DNA from: Phyto melanocephala
Taxonomy: Eukaryota; Arthropoda; Insecta; Diptera; Rhinophoridae
Length of the DNA: 64,000 bases
Assembly (NCBI GenBank): GCA_941918925.1
Contig: OW799233.1
Coordinates: 58,433,841 to 58,497,840 of the forward strand
Direction of reading: 5' to 3'
Made by a program: the position numbers and the translations under genes. The notes below the pieces were generated by a model. The model made no database searches. It saw nothing but the letters and a program-made list of their open reading frames with translations, and had not been told where the DNA came from. This document shows, one piece after another, positions 34,460-45,223 of this stretch (its first letter is position 1; every line of letters starts with the position of its first letter).

Positions 34460-35030
34460 TGATTAATATAGGATTGGCTTATACCGTTGTACGTCATTTT
34501 GCAGTGGGGTTTGAAAAAATATGTAATTCGACATTTTGTTTTGTACGCCATCTTAGATCAAGAATTTTCAAGCCCTTTCATTGGATAACACTATTAAGGG
34601 TGGTGTTCATTACAAAAATTTTCTCATATATACAGATCTGTCCGCTATTTTGTTGGCGTCCATCTTGAATTTATAGGTTATACATAATGTTCTTTAATCT
34701 ATTTGTCAGTTTCTTTATTTTGTGTACTAGAACATGTTTGGGAGAATTTTTTAGAAACGTAGGAGTTTTAAGTATGTTTTTTCATATGGCATCACTTTAA
34801 AAGGTTATTTCAATGCAACAGGTGTTTTGCAAAACAAAATTATTAATTTTCTTGTATGTTTCTTGTTTTTTTAGTTTTGTGTCAATAATTGGAGAATAAA
34901 ATGATAATTAATAAAAACAAATTATTGTGAATTTAAAGAGGGCGGTACAAAGTATTCCACTTTTAAATCAATGGAAGATTTCAGATTCCCAGACGCCATA
35001 GAAATCTAAAATTGTAAAAAACAACAAGAC
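34460..35030. other. Unassigned intron sequence
   Basis: No recognised gene or transposon end. It lies inside the tentative motif-ended element. Confidence 0.3.
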
Positions 35031-35292
35031 CAAAGCAATTCTGACAACTCATCTAACAATTTTTTTTATCGTCATCTGACAACCGTCTAAACTTAAAATT
35101 TTTTGCCGGACAACATCGTCAGATAAAGTTATTGTTAGAACAATATCTGCCAATGAAATTGTTAGATTTTTTGATGAAAGTCTGACAACTGTCTGAACTG
35201 ACAATTTACCTTATGAAAGCAATTCTTCATTGTCATTCCATTGTTAGCATATGTTTAGGTAAAGCAATTATGTCAGATCTGTACAGAGCTTT

Positions 35293-35667
35293 AGTTTTTT
35301 TTTAAATTATTAAGGTAAATTGGATTTTATTACACAACATTTTTAGCTTTTTTATGCCTATTTTTTCAGGGTTTTCACACAATTTTTAATTTCAACGCGG
35401 CTCTACAAAAGTACCGTTACCTATTTGACATTAATTTTTTGCCTAGTGATGTAGAATTTTATTCACTTTAAGCGAGTACTTTTAGTTTTCACGGTACTTG
35501 AATTTTTTTTTCCACTGTGTGCAGCATATAAAAAAATAAATAACTAAATTTTAAGAAATGTTTATTTTGTAACATTCAAAATATAAAAAACCTGTTGAAA
35601 CTTTCAGTGTACGTTTTGATTTTAATTGATGTATACACATATTTAAAGTAACAAGTAAGTCACTTAC
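35293..35667. other. Proximal part of the 22.7-kb Parp intron
   Basis: AT-rich intron DNA next to the exon 4 donor, with no feature recognised. Confidence 0.4.
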
Positions 35668-36204
35668 CCATCCACTTCATCTCCGTTTTTGATTAAAAGA
35701 TTTTTCGAAACTGTGGCTGCACTAGGCGGAATGTATCTGATGGCGCGTTCTTCTGGTACTTTACGTACATCTTTGAAAAAAATATATTGGGATTTAAGAT
35801 CACTGGGAATTTTGCATGCTTTTCGTTCAGGCTTTTTGATTAAATTCGTACATTTAGTCCACTCCGTTAATTGACCATTACACAGATATCCGGATTTTTG
35901 AAATAGTATTTGTCTACCATTGCACTCTGTGCATGGCAAAATAGCACCAAATGTCAATAGATCTGCTACTTGGTCCAAAAGCTTTTCAGAATCGCCTTTC
36001 ACTGGCTCCTGGCCATTAATTTCTAACAGCTCTATCATATGATTTTTGTTCATTTCATTTTTAATTTCATCTCGAAATTTAAACAACCGCTTGCTTTGTT
36101 TTTTAATAGTTTCGAGAAGTTCCTTGGATACATTTTCATCTTCTTTGTCTAATTTCTCAATTTTTGCCTTTTTTACAACAGGGACATCTTCACTTTTTAT
36201 CGCT
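35668..36204 (-). CDS. Parp: Parp exon 4: PADR1 / third zinc domain, ending in DEVDG
   Basis: This exon encodes 178 complete codons with split codons at each end. It starts with a basic, charged linker containing a likely nuclear localisation segment (VVKKAKIEKLDKED). The PADR1 fold follows (FKFRDEIKNEM, DQVADLLTFGAILPC) with its zinc ribbon cysteines in LPCTECNG, YLCNG and TKC. PADR1 couples DNA binding to catalytic activation. The last residues, at the exon 4/5 junction, read DEVDG, an optimal effector-caspase motif. The acceptor is tttttag (36205-36206) and the donor gtaagt (35667 downward). Confidence 0.96.
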
Positions 36205-36269
36205 CTAAAAAAAAAAGTATACATAAACGATATCAAAAGCTCCACTTTTTTTTAACATTAAGTGCTTAC

Positions 36270-36612
36270 GGTAATGCATTTTTGACGTCAGTTGTATCTT
36301 CTTTCTTTAAGCTGTTGATTCCAGGTAAGTTTTCACCAGTATCAAACCAGCCCAATTCTCCACGCAATTGAGCAAAACATTCCACGTGGTGCCACAATGG
36401 TTGACCTCCATATTTCATCCCTATTTCCGTATCGTAAACCGTCTTGCGAATTCTAAGTTGACCCTTTAATATATTTTGTTCACATCCCCGGCACGCTGCA
36501 CGGCCGGACTTTGCATATTCTATACCAAAATCTTTAAGTTTATTAATTTCTGCCTTCGACCGCTTACCACCTTTTTTTGAGCTACCAGCTGATATAATTG
36601 AAGAATAACAGT
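36270..36612 (-). CDS. Parp: Parp exon 3: zinc finger 2
   Basis: This exon encodes 113 complete codons with split codons at both ends. It carries KDFGIEYAKSGRAACRGCEQ, with the CxxC of finger 2, and LWHHVECFAQLRGELGW, with the HxxC. Together they form the large PARP-type zinc finger that binds DNA ends. The N-terminal linker has a basic patch (SSKKGGKRSK). The acceptor is attattag (36613-36614) and the donor gtaagc (36269 downward). The 65-bp intron to exon 4 is normal for flies. Confidence 0.95.
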
Positions 36613-36960
36613 CTAATAATATATAAACATAAACATGTACATGAGTTATCCTGTTATAGTTTTTGTTTAAACTTTATGTTATCCCATTTCAAAAAATTCA
36701 AGGGATATTTGTATGTTTAAACATTTTCATGTTTTTACTCAATCACGCAAAAAATTACTAAATGATTTAACTGAACATTGCTGCACAGATTACATAAAGA
36801 GGATATCTTTCGTGCCAACAACTACGCAGACCCGTGCACAAGCTAGTCTGTAATAAAGGCCATCATATTACTTGAATGAATAGGGGTAGTGATTTTGTAA
36901 GCGGATGGAAGGTGGCAGGTTGCACTACAGCAAAATAATTTTTTAATTGAATTATACTAA
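36613..36960. other. Distal part of the 25.1-kb Parp intron
   Basis: AT-rich DNA upstream (minus sense) of the exon 3 acceptor. No feature recognised. Confidence 0.4.
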
Positions 36961-37972
36961 GTCTAAAAACCTGGATGACAATCTTGCGGCGATGTGGAGG
37001 CTTAAGTGTCAGACGTGGATCTATATTGGAGTTTGACTGCTGATAGTTGTTGCATTACAGCTCTTCTATTCGCAGTCATTCTCTCAAGATATATTACTAA
37101 AGGTCGAGACAACTAAGGTCATCCGATCCTATCCTTTTATCCTTCCCTATTTTATAATCCCGTCTATACTACCCACCCCTATCCCCCACTTTTAAGGCTA
37201 AGGTCGTTGAGAGCTGTGCCAAGGACCTGTATGGCTAGTTAGTGGTGAAAGAAACTAGTCCTTAACGGCTTCCCTCTGATGCCGATGGCAAAGGTCAGTT
37301 GTACTTTTAGCCTAATTCGCGCAATCCGTCACTGGTCGTCTTATTACGGAACACTCGTGGAAACAAAACTGGAGAAATAAAATTTTAAAAAACAAAAGGA
37401 TGTAAGAGAAGGAGTTAGAGTTACTGCTCAGTAGGTTCGGTGTCAGATTCAGACTCGGACTTGTTGGGTATTCTGCTACAGGAGAGTTAGTTAATAACAG
37501 AACTGACAATGATGGAGAAGATTGGCTCCCCAATCGACTCCCTGTCGCGTGCTGAGTCCTCTGAAAGACTCGGCGATCTGAACTCGGGATCTGGGGCTGA
37601 GCATGAGATAACTGTGAACTCGGCTCATTGTCAGGACCAGAAAACTGTAGCGCCGATTTCGGGGGTCACACTCGGGACAGTGAGTGGGTTGGCGAGTCAA
37701 TCGAATAGCATTGTTCGACAGGATAGCTCTTGAAGGACGAACGAGCCTCGAGAAGGCCAAGAGTGTTGTAAAGGTCTCCTTAGCCTTTCTGAAAAAAAAT
37801 AGCTAAGAAGGACTCTACACTGCACGATGGGCGGGAGAGGCATCTGCTCAAGTAGCACCGGAATAACGTGGCTAGATTCGAACAAATCTACCGTTCTATC
37901 GATGCAGTCCTAGGGCTTCCCTATTTTGCGGGATATACAGCAAAAGCTGCTGGGTAGTCAACTGTGGTCAGT
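36961..37972 (+). pseudogene. GC-rich retrotransposon relic, probably 5' end and ORF1 of an R1/LOA-type element
   Basis: Base composition is clearly richer in G and C than the surrounding intron, like the other R1/LOA relics here. A plus-strand frame from ATG 37509 to TGA 37733 is Ser/Gly-rich and acidic. A second frame continues as TSLEKAKSVVKVSLAF, as in an ORF1 protein. No zinc knuckle is seen. The region is cut off by family A at 37973. The assignment is by composition and order only. Confidence 0.35.
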
Positions 37973-39962
37973 AACAAGTAAGAGCACTATATTCGGCTGT
38001 GCCGAATCTTTTATACCCACCACCAATTTTGTGTACATTTAAAGCACAATATTTATTATTTTGTTAATCGCTATAGAATAATCTCTTTATAATAAAATAT
38101 GTATCACTTTCTTTGTAGAGGGTGGTTAAATTTTAAGGGCCCATGTTTAAGGTGAACCACATCTAAACTTCAACTTTTTTCTTGTATTTCATTTGACATT
38201 TCTCAATCTCAGACTAACTCAATTTGAACCGTGGAAAGATACGCAATCGAGCAACGCTTTTATATATTAAAGATTTTTATAAAAATGGGCGTTCAAATCA
38301 AAATGCATTTTGTGCACTTCGTGATTCTTTTGGTCAACATAATCGTTCGAATTCGTCCACAATCGTGAGAATTGTAAAAAATATTTAAATGTCTGCAAAG
38401 CAGGTCTGTATGAAATGTGAAAACATCTGTGAATGCCATCTTAGTTCGTTGAATGGGAAACATTGCTGTTTTTCACGATAACGTGGCAAAATAGCAAGCA
38501 ACCTCGACTCATCATCGTGCCCAACAATCGAGCATCAACAGTGTCATTGAAAATTTGGACTATCGGATCGTGGTGTGCCGCCTAGGTTGGGGGGCCATTT
38601 GGCCGATATTTTGTTCCATACATAATTGAAGCATACAAATATTATCATTATAAAACTAAATAATAATAATTTTATAATAATTTTATTCAAAATCAACATA
38701 GTCCCTTAAAATTAAACCTCCCATTATAACTTCGGTATGCTAGTAAAATGTTTTCGTAAATTTAGTCTTTCAATGAAAGTGGCCGTTAAAATACGCGTGT
38801 CAATAAAGTTTCTGCTAATAAACATAACTTAGATATTTCAATATAGTCCTTTAGTATTCCAAAATCTTTATTCATAGAGAATTTACATGAATTTAAGAGG
38901 AAGAAAGTGAATTTTAGGTTAAATTTTAAGGGCCACAGGGTGATTTAAAATATACATTCTCTGCATTTTTCTAAAACGGGAAATTTATCAGTAAGATTTT
39001 GATTTTTAAACTTCTATAACATTTTGCTTTTAAAAGATTTTCAAACGAAATAAGTTTTGTATAATTTTAAAATTTGTTAGCCATTAGTACATGAAAATAA
39101 ATTGTTTATAATGTTTAGAGACAAATTTTTTTGACTTAGGTCACAATTTTCCTAAATTCCCATTTTTAATAGAGCATAATTTCAGGAGAACATAAGCATA
39201 AGTTGTTAGCATGCCATCTGGTAGTTGCTAGTAGAGTCATCTATCTTATCATCTTTATCTTATACTTAGCTACAGTACAATAAATGGCGCAGTGTAAGAT
39301 GAATAAATGCTAATATATATGACTAATATATTTTTATAAAAATTTAAAGTAAAAAGTGTGCGTGGCACATCTATTTTCCGTTATAACGAAGACTTTGACC
39401 AAAAAACCATGTTTGCAAAATTTCAGAATCGTACATATAGTTTTGTCAGTTTTATTACGTTTTAAATTTGAAATATACACTGTGCGGTATAAATTTTCGT
39501 ACATTTTTATCTATAACTCTTTTACTAATTCATAGATTTAAGCGATTTTCAGGGAAAATATTCTTTTGACTCGATAAATATATATTCGAAGTTTCATGAC
39601 TCTACGTTTATGCGTTTGGACACAATTCAATTTTATTCGATGTGCGAAGGACACGGTTTTTTCGACCTAGTCTTGCTTTAAGAGCTACAACTCTCTTCCT
39701 AATATTCCGATTTAGCCCATTTTCAATACTAAACAAACCTTGTCTATAAGAAAGATTCTTGAACCCCCTAGCTTTTTCGGTGCGACCTCTATCGTGCTTT
39801 CAACAGACGGACAGACGGACGGACATAGTTAGATCGTTATAAAATCAAACCCCGATTCAGAATATATATACTTTATGGGGTCTAAAATGGATATTTCGAT
39901 GTGTTACAAACGGAATGACAAAATGAATATACCCCCACCATTTTTTTGGTTGCGGGTATAAA
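37973..39962 (+). repeat. Repeat family A, left arm of a 3.8-kb palindrome
   Basis: The 5' module (37973-38030) has the leader, the ATTCGGC-TGT-GCCGAAT hairpin and TATACCCACCACC. The 3' module (39790-39962) has GACAGACGGACGGAC repeats, atatatactttatggggtc, cggaatgacaaa and the end gttgcgggtata. A Tc1/mariner-type element is nested at 38118-38724 and a second inserted segment lies at about 38935-39355. Much of the copy recurs in inverted orientation at 40175-41755. No ORF. Confidence 0.85.
38116..38726 (+). mobile_element. Non-autonomous Tc1/mariner-type element in family A
   Basis: The 607-bp insert (38118-38724) has imperfect inverted termini: gagggtggttaaattttaag, and at the other end the inverse of atgggaggtttaattttaag. 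TA flanks both sides. The uninterrupted family A copy at 8121-8140 gives the empty site. A plus-strand relic at about 38225-38390 reads AIEQR, GRSNQNAF, FGQHNRSNSSTI and VRIVKK across frames, resembling the N-terminal helix-turn-helix domain of IS630/Tc1-type transposases. The catalytic domain is missing. Confidence 0.85.
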
Positions 39963-39999
39963 AAAACTGTTATACATTTGCAAGCGTTAACTTATAACA

Positions 40000-40022
40000 T
40001 ACATACATACATACATATGTAG
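40000..40022 (+). repeat. TACA microsatellite at the palindrome centre
   Basis: A run of (TACA)n lies between the two family A arms. It is the approximate symmetry centre. Confidence 0.7.
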
Positions 40023-40174
40023 GTAAAAGAAATTATATTTGTTTTGTTATTATTATTAATTGTATTCAAATCACATGCTTTACATTATAAATATGTATGC
40101 ATTTTAAATGTTCTTTAATAAAAATACTACATATAGAAATTTGGTTATTTTTTTCTCATTTGGTAACTTTTTAA

Positions 40175-41755
40175 GCGAAATGTACGAAAATTTATACCGC
40201 ACAGTGTATATTTTAAATTTAAAACGTAATAAAACTGGCAAAACTATATGTACGATTCTGAAATTTTGCAAACATGGCTTTTTGGTCAAAGTCTTCGTTA
40301 TAACGGAAAATAAATGTGCCACACACACTTTTTTCTTTAAATTTTTATAAAAATATATTAGTCATATATATTAGCATTTATTCATCTTACACTGCGCCAT
40401 TTATTGTACTGTAGCTAAATATAAGATAAAGATGATAAGATAGATGACTCTACTAGCAACTAATAGATGGCATGCTAACAACTTATGCTTATTCTCCTGA
40501 AGTTATGCTCTATTAAAAATGGTAATTTAGGAAAATTTTGAATTAAGTAAAAAAAAATTATCTCTAAACATTATAAACAATTTATTTTCATGTACTAATG
40601 GCTAACAAATTTGAAAATTATACAAAACTTATTTCGTTTGAAAATCTTTTAAAAGCAAAATGTTAAGAAGTTTAAAAATCAAAATCTTACTAATAAATTT
40701 CCCGTTTTAGAAAAATGCTGAGAATGTATATTTTGAATCACCCTGTGGCCCTTAAAATTTAACCACCCTTTACAAAAGAATAGATAGATAAAAATATAAT
40801 TTGACTAAAAAATTTATTTTAAATTTTCAAATACATATTTTAAATCTACTGATGCACATTTTTATATTTTTAAATCTATAACCTCATAAAACTGTGGGAA
40901 CAAATATGTATGTTTAGAGTTGGGCACAAATTGTTACTCTAGCTAATTTTTTGTCAACAACTAAATTTATTAAATTTACGAAAACATTTTACTAGCATAC
41001 CGAAGTTATAATGGGTGGTTTAATTTTAAGAGACTATGTTGATTTTGAATAAAATTATTATCATGTATTTTTATAATGATAATATTTGTATGCTTCAATT
41101 ATGTATGGAACAAAATATCGGCCAAATGGCCCCCCCAACCTAGGCGGCACACCTCGATCCGATAGTCCATATTTTTAATGACACTGTTGATGCTCAATTG
41201 TTGGGCACGATGATGAGTCGAGGTTGCTTGCTCTTTTGCCACGTTATCGTGAAAAACACCAATGTTTCCCATTCAACGAACTAAGATGGCATTCACAGAT
41301 GTTTTCACATTTCATACAGACCTGATTTGCAGACATTTAAATATTTTTTACAATTCTCACGATTGTGGCTGAATTCGAACGATTATGTTGACCAAAAGAA
41401 TCACGAAGTGCACAAAATGCATTTTGATTTGAACGCCCATTTTTATAAAAATCTTTAATATTTAAAAGAGTTGCTCGATTGCGTATCTTTCCACGGTTCA
41501 AATTGAGTTAGTCTGAGATTGAGAAATGTCAAATGAAATGCAAGAAAAAAGTTGAAGTTTAGGTGTGGTTCACCTTCAACATGGGCCCTTAAAATTTAAC
41601 CACCCTCTACAAAGAAAGTGATACATATTTTATTATAAAGAAATTATTCTACAGCGATTAACAAAATAATAAATATTGTGCTTTAAATGTACACAAAATT
41701 GGTGGTGGTATAAAAGATTCGGCACAGCCGAATATAGTGCTCTTACTTGTTTAAT
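40175..41755 (-). repeat. Repeat family A, right (inverted) arm of the palindrome
   Basis: Read on the minus strand this arm starts with the hairpin leader (41755 downward) and follows the left arm, including the same nested Tc1/mariner-type element (41011-41607, TA-flanked) and the second inserted segment (about 40330-40780). The 3' module is missing, and the part at about 40780-40970 differs from the left arm. Both arms carry the same two insertions, so the inversion-duplication happened after them. Confidence 0.85.
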
Positions 41756-41757
41756 AT

Positions 41758-42297
41758 AAAGTAAACAAAACTTGCAGTTCACAGTATAATACTATGTTCA
41801 CACACGTGCCTTAACTGTCAATTTATAACATCTCGCAATTAAAGGCCTTTATTATTTAAGCTCAATTTACCATACTAAAAATTGCTTTTAAACTGAGCAA
41901 TATATAAATACTTAATACATAATAATAATACTAAATACTTAAATACAAATAAATATACAAAAAATAAAAAGTAAGAAAATGAAAAAAAATGGTTGATGAA
42001 AATTTTAATAAAATGTTTGAATAAAGTCAAATGCATATAAATATAATTGTAAATATATTTTATGAACAGGAAAAAACTGAAGAGAAGGCATTTTTTGATT
42101 TGGTATAAATACATCGTATTTTTGCAGCTATCAAATGCTAATGGAGTGAGATAAATCAAGTATGTGTGAACACGTTCTTAAATAAATAGAAACAATTAAA
42201 AATATCTGTCTGAACAGGGTATAATAGTTTGAGACCATAGATTTACTTATTAAAAATTCTTGCCTTGCAAGCAATAATTCAATGATCATTTGTAAGG
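41758..42297. other. Unassigned AT-rich intron sequence
   Basis: No recognised feature. The minus-strand frame at 41875-42159 is low-complexity Tyr/Phe/Leu-rich sequence without family similarity. Confidence 0.4.
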
Positions 42298-42378
42298 TAC
42301 AGGGTGGCTGATGAAAGCCGCTACCAAAAAAAATGTAATAACTTTTTTTCTATTTAATGAATGTGGTCCATTTTTTTT

Positions 42379-43137
42379 ATACCCTTCACACAGTGAAAAA
42401 GGGTATATATAGGTTTGTCATTCCGTGTGAAATTTCTACAATTTTCATCTCCGACCCCATAAAGTATATATTTGCTGAAAGCTTATGAATAGGGGAGTCG
42501 ATTAAGCTCTGTCAGTCTGTCCGTGTGTATGTTGAAATCAACTTTTTGAAGGCCTCCGACATCGCTTGGACTCGGGTGAGGTATTAAAATATCAGAAATA
42601 TTCGGGAGTAGATCGGTATTGCAAATCAGAAACATCGGTTCATAAACAACTGAGATATGAGCAAAAACCCACGAACACCTCGATTTTTCTTTTACAAAAA
42701 CATTACAACAACAACATACATACATACAAACGTGTATACTGGTTAGAGAAAACGTGTCATCGAATCCCAGCTGAGGCAAAAAAAAAATTTTTTTATTTTT
42801 TTTACATTTTTTTTTTAATTTTTTTTTTTAAATATTTTTTTTTGTTTTATATTTATTATATATATTTTAATTATTTAAAAAAAAAAATTTTTTTTTAATT
42901 TTTTTTTTATTTTTTTTTTTTAATTTTTTTTTAATTTTTTTTTTAACATACATACGTAAATTTATAATTTTACAATGGGATGTTTTTATACATATACATA
43001 TGTATGTTTTTTATATATGTTTATATGTACGTATTTCATATGAGATGAATGGTGATACAAACTACTGTTATTGCATGACTACACGTTGTGAAGGGTATAT
43101 AAGATTCGGCACGGCCGAATATAGCGCTCTTGCTTTT
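42379..43137 (-). repeat. Repeat family B, complete inverted copy
   Basis: The copy runs from TATACCCTTCACACAGTG (42380) through the GACAG-repeat module and T-rich tract (42778-42945) to the hairpin leader near 43130, all inverted relative to the copies at 32079 and 45224. Confidence 0.85.
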
Positions 43138-43428
43138 TTTTTAATTTTTTTTTATTTTTTTTTGTTTTATATTTGTTATATATATTTTAATTATTTTTTT
43201 AAAAAAAATTTTTTTTTAAATTTTTTTTTTAATTTTTTTTTTTTTTTTTTTTTTGTTTTTATTTTTTTAACATACATACATACATACGTAAATTTATAAT
43301 TTTACAATGTATTTACGTATTTCATATGGGATGAATGGTGGTACAAACTACTGTTATTGCATGACTACACGTTGTGAAGGGTATATAAGATTCGGCACGG
43401 CCGAATATAGCGCTCTTACTTGTTTATT
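43138..43428 (-). repeat. Repeat family B, tandem partial head copy
   Basis: A second T-rich tract, TACA run and hairpin leader repeat the head half of the adjoining copy in the same orientation. This looks like a tandem duplication or a second truncated insertion. Confidence 0.8.
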
Positions 43429-43456
43429 TTGCAGATTGATTCTTAGATTTGTAAAA

Positions 43457-44535
43457 ATGGATAACTCAGACACCGAAACAAGAATTTGGATTGTCCGCTG
43501 TTATCACGCACTGGAGTCCGTAGTTTCGGTTCAAAGAGAATATAGGCGCACATTTGGCGGCAATCCTCCGAGCAGATGGACCATAATGAGACTTGTAAAC
43601 AATTTTGCCGAGCATGGGACAGTCAACAGAAGACCTTACCATCGAAACCCTTCAGTTCGAACGGAGGAAATAATCGCTGCTGTAGCTGCTGCGATACAAC
43701 ACAATCCAAGAGTTTCGACAAGAAGCTTATCTGCTCAAATGGGTATAAGCAGACAGTCATTACAGTCAATTATGCACAAAGATTTGGACTTATTCCCATA
43801 TAAAATTCAAATGGCCAACAAACTGAACGCTGCAGACTTGCCGATGCGCTTGGAATTTTGACAGAAGATGCTTCAAATGGAAGAGGATGGAAACATGTTG
43901 AACTGTCTTTTCATGTCTGACGAGGCCCATTTCGATTTGAACGGCAACGTAAACAAACAAAATTGTCGAATATGGAGTGCTTCCAACCCACAGACACTCC
44001 ATGAGACGGAATTGCATCCACTTAGTGTCACAGTGTGGTGTGCAGCTTCATCACGCTGCATTGCCGGGCCCTACTTCTTCGAAGAAAACGGTCACCCCGT
44101 TACGGTTAGTGGAGACCGTTACTTGAGCATGTTGAGAGAGTTTTTCTATCCAGAATTACGCCGAAAGAGAATTCCTTTTAACTCTGTGTGGTTTCAGCAA
44201 GATGGTGCACCTCCTCACATAGCCAAACCTGTTATGACAGAATTGCGACGAAAATTTCCCAATAAGCTGATATCCAGAAACTCCACATTCCGTTTGCCAC
44301 CCAGGTCGCCTGACCTTATTGCACCGACTTTTTTTTGTGGGGTTATTGCAAACAGGAAGTTTACAAAGCAAAACTAGCAAATTTGAATGAACTAAAGCAA
44401 TCCATTCGAGCAACAATTGCGGCTATTCCTGTCTCAACTCTCCAAGCAGTATTGAACAACTTTTTGCTAAGATGCCGCACATGCATCAACGAGCAGGGGG
44501 GGCATTTAAATTCCATTATTTTTAAAACAAATTAA
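43457..44535 (+). pseudogene. IS630/mariner-like transposase, one nonsense and one frameshift
   Basis: The frame from ATG 43457 encodes an N-terminal helix-turn-helix region (SVVSVQREYRRTFGG, PSRWTIMRLVNNF) and a second one (STRSLSAQMGISRQSLQSI), then the DDE/D catalytic domain. Putative catalytic Asp residues are D155 (MSDEAHF), D249 (FQQDGAPPH) and D286 (PRSPDL), the last two 37 positions apart. Codon 135 is TGA (43859-43861). A frameshift near the T8 run at 44328-44335 moves the C-terminus (WGYCKQEVYK to FLLRCRTCINEQGGH) to another frame, ending 44535. With only two lesions it is a recently inactive copy. Confidence 0.88.
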
Positions 44536-44878
44536 ACTATATTTAATAAAATTGAATGAGCTTTAACATGAATAAAGGAAAAATGTATTCCATACACTGA
44601 AAAAAAAGTTGAGTTTCTTAATGTAGCAATATTCATCAGCCACCCGTATATGCCAGTCGGAAGCTGATTAGTTCTTTCTCGTTTAGTTTTCCGTTTTATT
44701 GTTTAATTTTGTTTTTCTTCACACGTTTAGTTTTGTAAAATCTTTTAATTGAATGTTGCCGCCATTACAAAAGACATGTCATTTCTGTAGTACAGAGTTG
44801 CGATCATTAACACAGAGGTTACACGATCAAGTTTTATGTATCAAGTTTCAATACATTCACACTTTTTTATTAATACAC

Positions 44879-45029
44879 TAAGGGCCATTATTACAACTTG
44901 TTAGTTTAAGGTAGGATTTTTTGTGTCCGATTAATAGCTTAGCATTATTAAAACGTCCATTTTTAATTGTAATTATTGTCCGACAAAATCCTGCCTTTAA
45001 CTAACGGCAAGTTGTAATAATGGCCCTAA
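44879..45029. mobile_element. 145-bp MITE with TAA duplication
   Basis: The element spans 44882-45026. Perfect 19-bp inverted termini GGGCCATTATTACAACTTG extend imperfectly to cover almost the whole element, so it can fold into a long hairpin. TAA flanks both sides. GGGCC termini with a 3-bp TWA target fit PIF/Harbinger. Confidence 0.88.
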
Positions 45030-45223
45030 TACTTTTAGAACTTGATGCGAACTTGCTTTTGAAATTCCCTTTCCATCGTATGTTTCAATTTATAGTCAAG
45101 AAAACAGCTGAGTGCAATTGTTATGACGAATTTTTGGTTTTTTTTTGACAAAAATTCTGCCGCCATAATTTTTTGTTTTGTGTTTTACAAATATTCTGCC
45201 GCAATTTAAATTAAAACCAAATT

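Larger units (their letters stand above)
29184..35292. mobile_element. Possible large transposon with TGACAAT-rich termini, heavily nested
   Basis: The ends aagctttgtacaca (29187 onward) and, inverted, aaagctctgtacaga (ending about 35292) resemble inverted repeats. Inside both ends lie many copies of a degenerate TTGTCAGA/TCTGACAA motif (29190-29370, 31870-31990, 35030-35280). Such subterminal motif clusters are typical of transposase binding regions. The interior holds a CACTG element, family B, a Helitron and a MITE. No transposase of its own is seen. The boundaries are tentative. Confidence 0.35.
42298..44648 (+). mobile_element. mariner/IS630-like transposon with transposase and nested family B
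   Basis: The element spans 42300-44646, flanked by TA. Inverted termini are CAGGGTGGCTGATGA and the inverse of CGGGTGGCTGATGA. The transposase gene starts at 43457. Family B copies (42379-43428) are inserted between the left terminus and the gene. Without them the element would be about 1.3 kb, a normal size. Confidence 0.88.

Noticed and set aside
34459..34668. Small plus-strand ORF as a gene
   Set aside because: No recognisable motif, and it overlaps the end of a MITE.
37491..37885. Minus-strand ORFs opposite the GC-rich relic
   Set aside because: They are shadows of the plus-strand coding-like frame and show no family similarity.
43000..43299. Phe/Tyr-rich ORF as a membrane protein
   Set aside because: It is a translation of the T-rich tract of family B.
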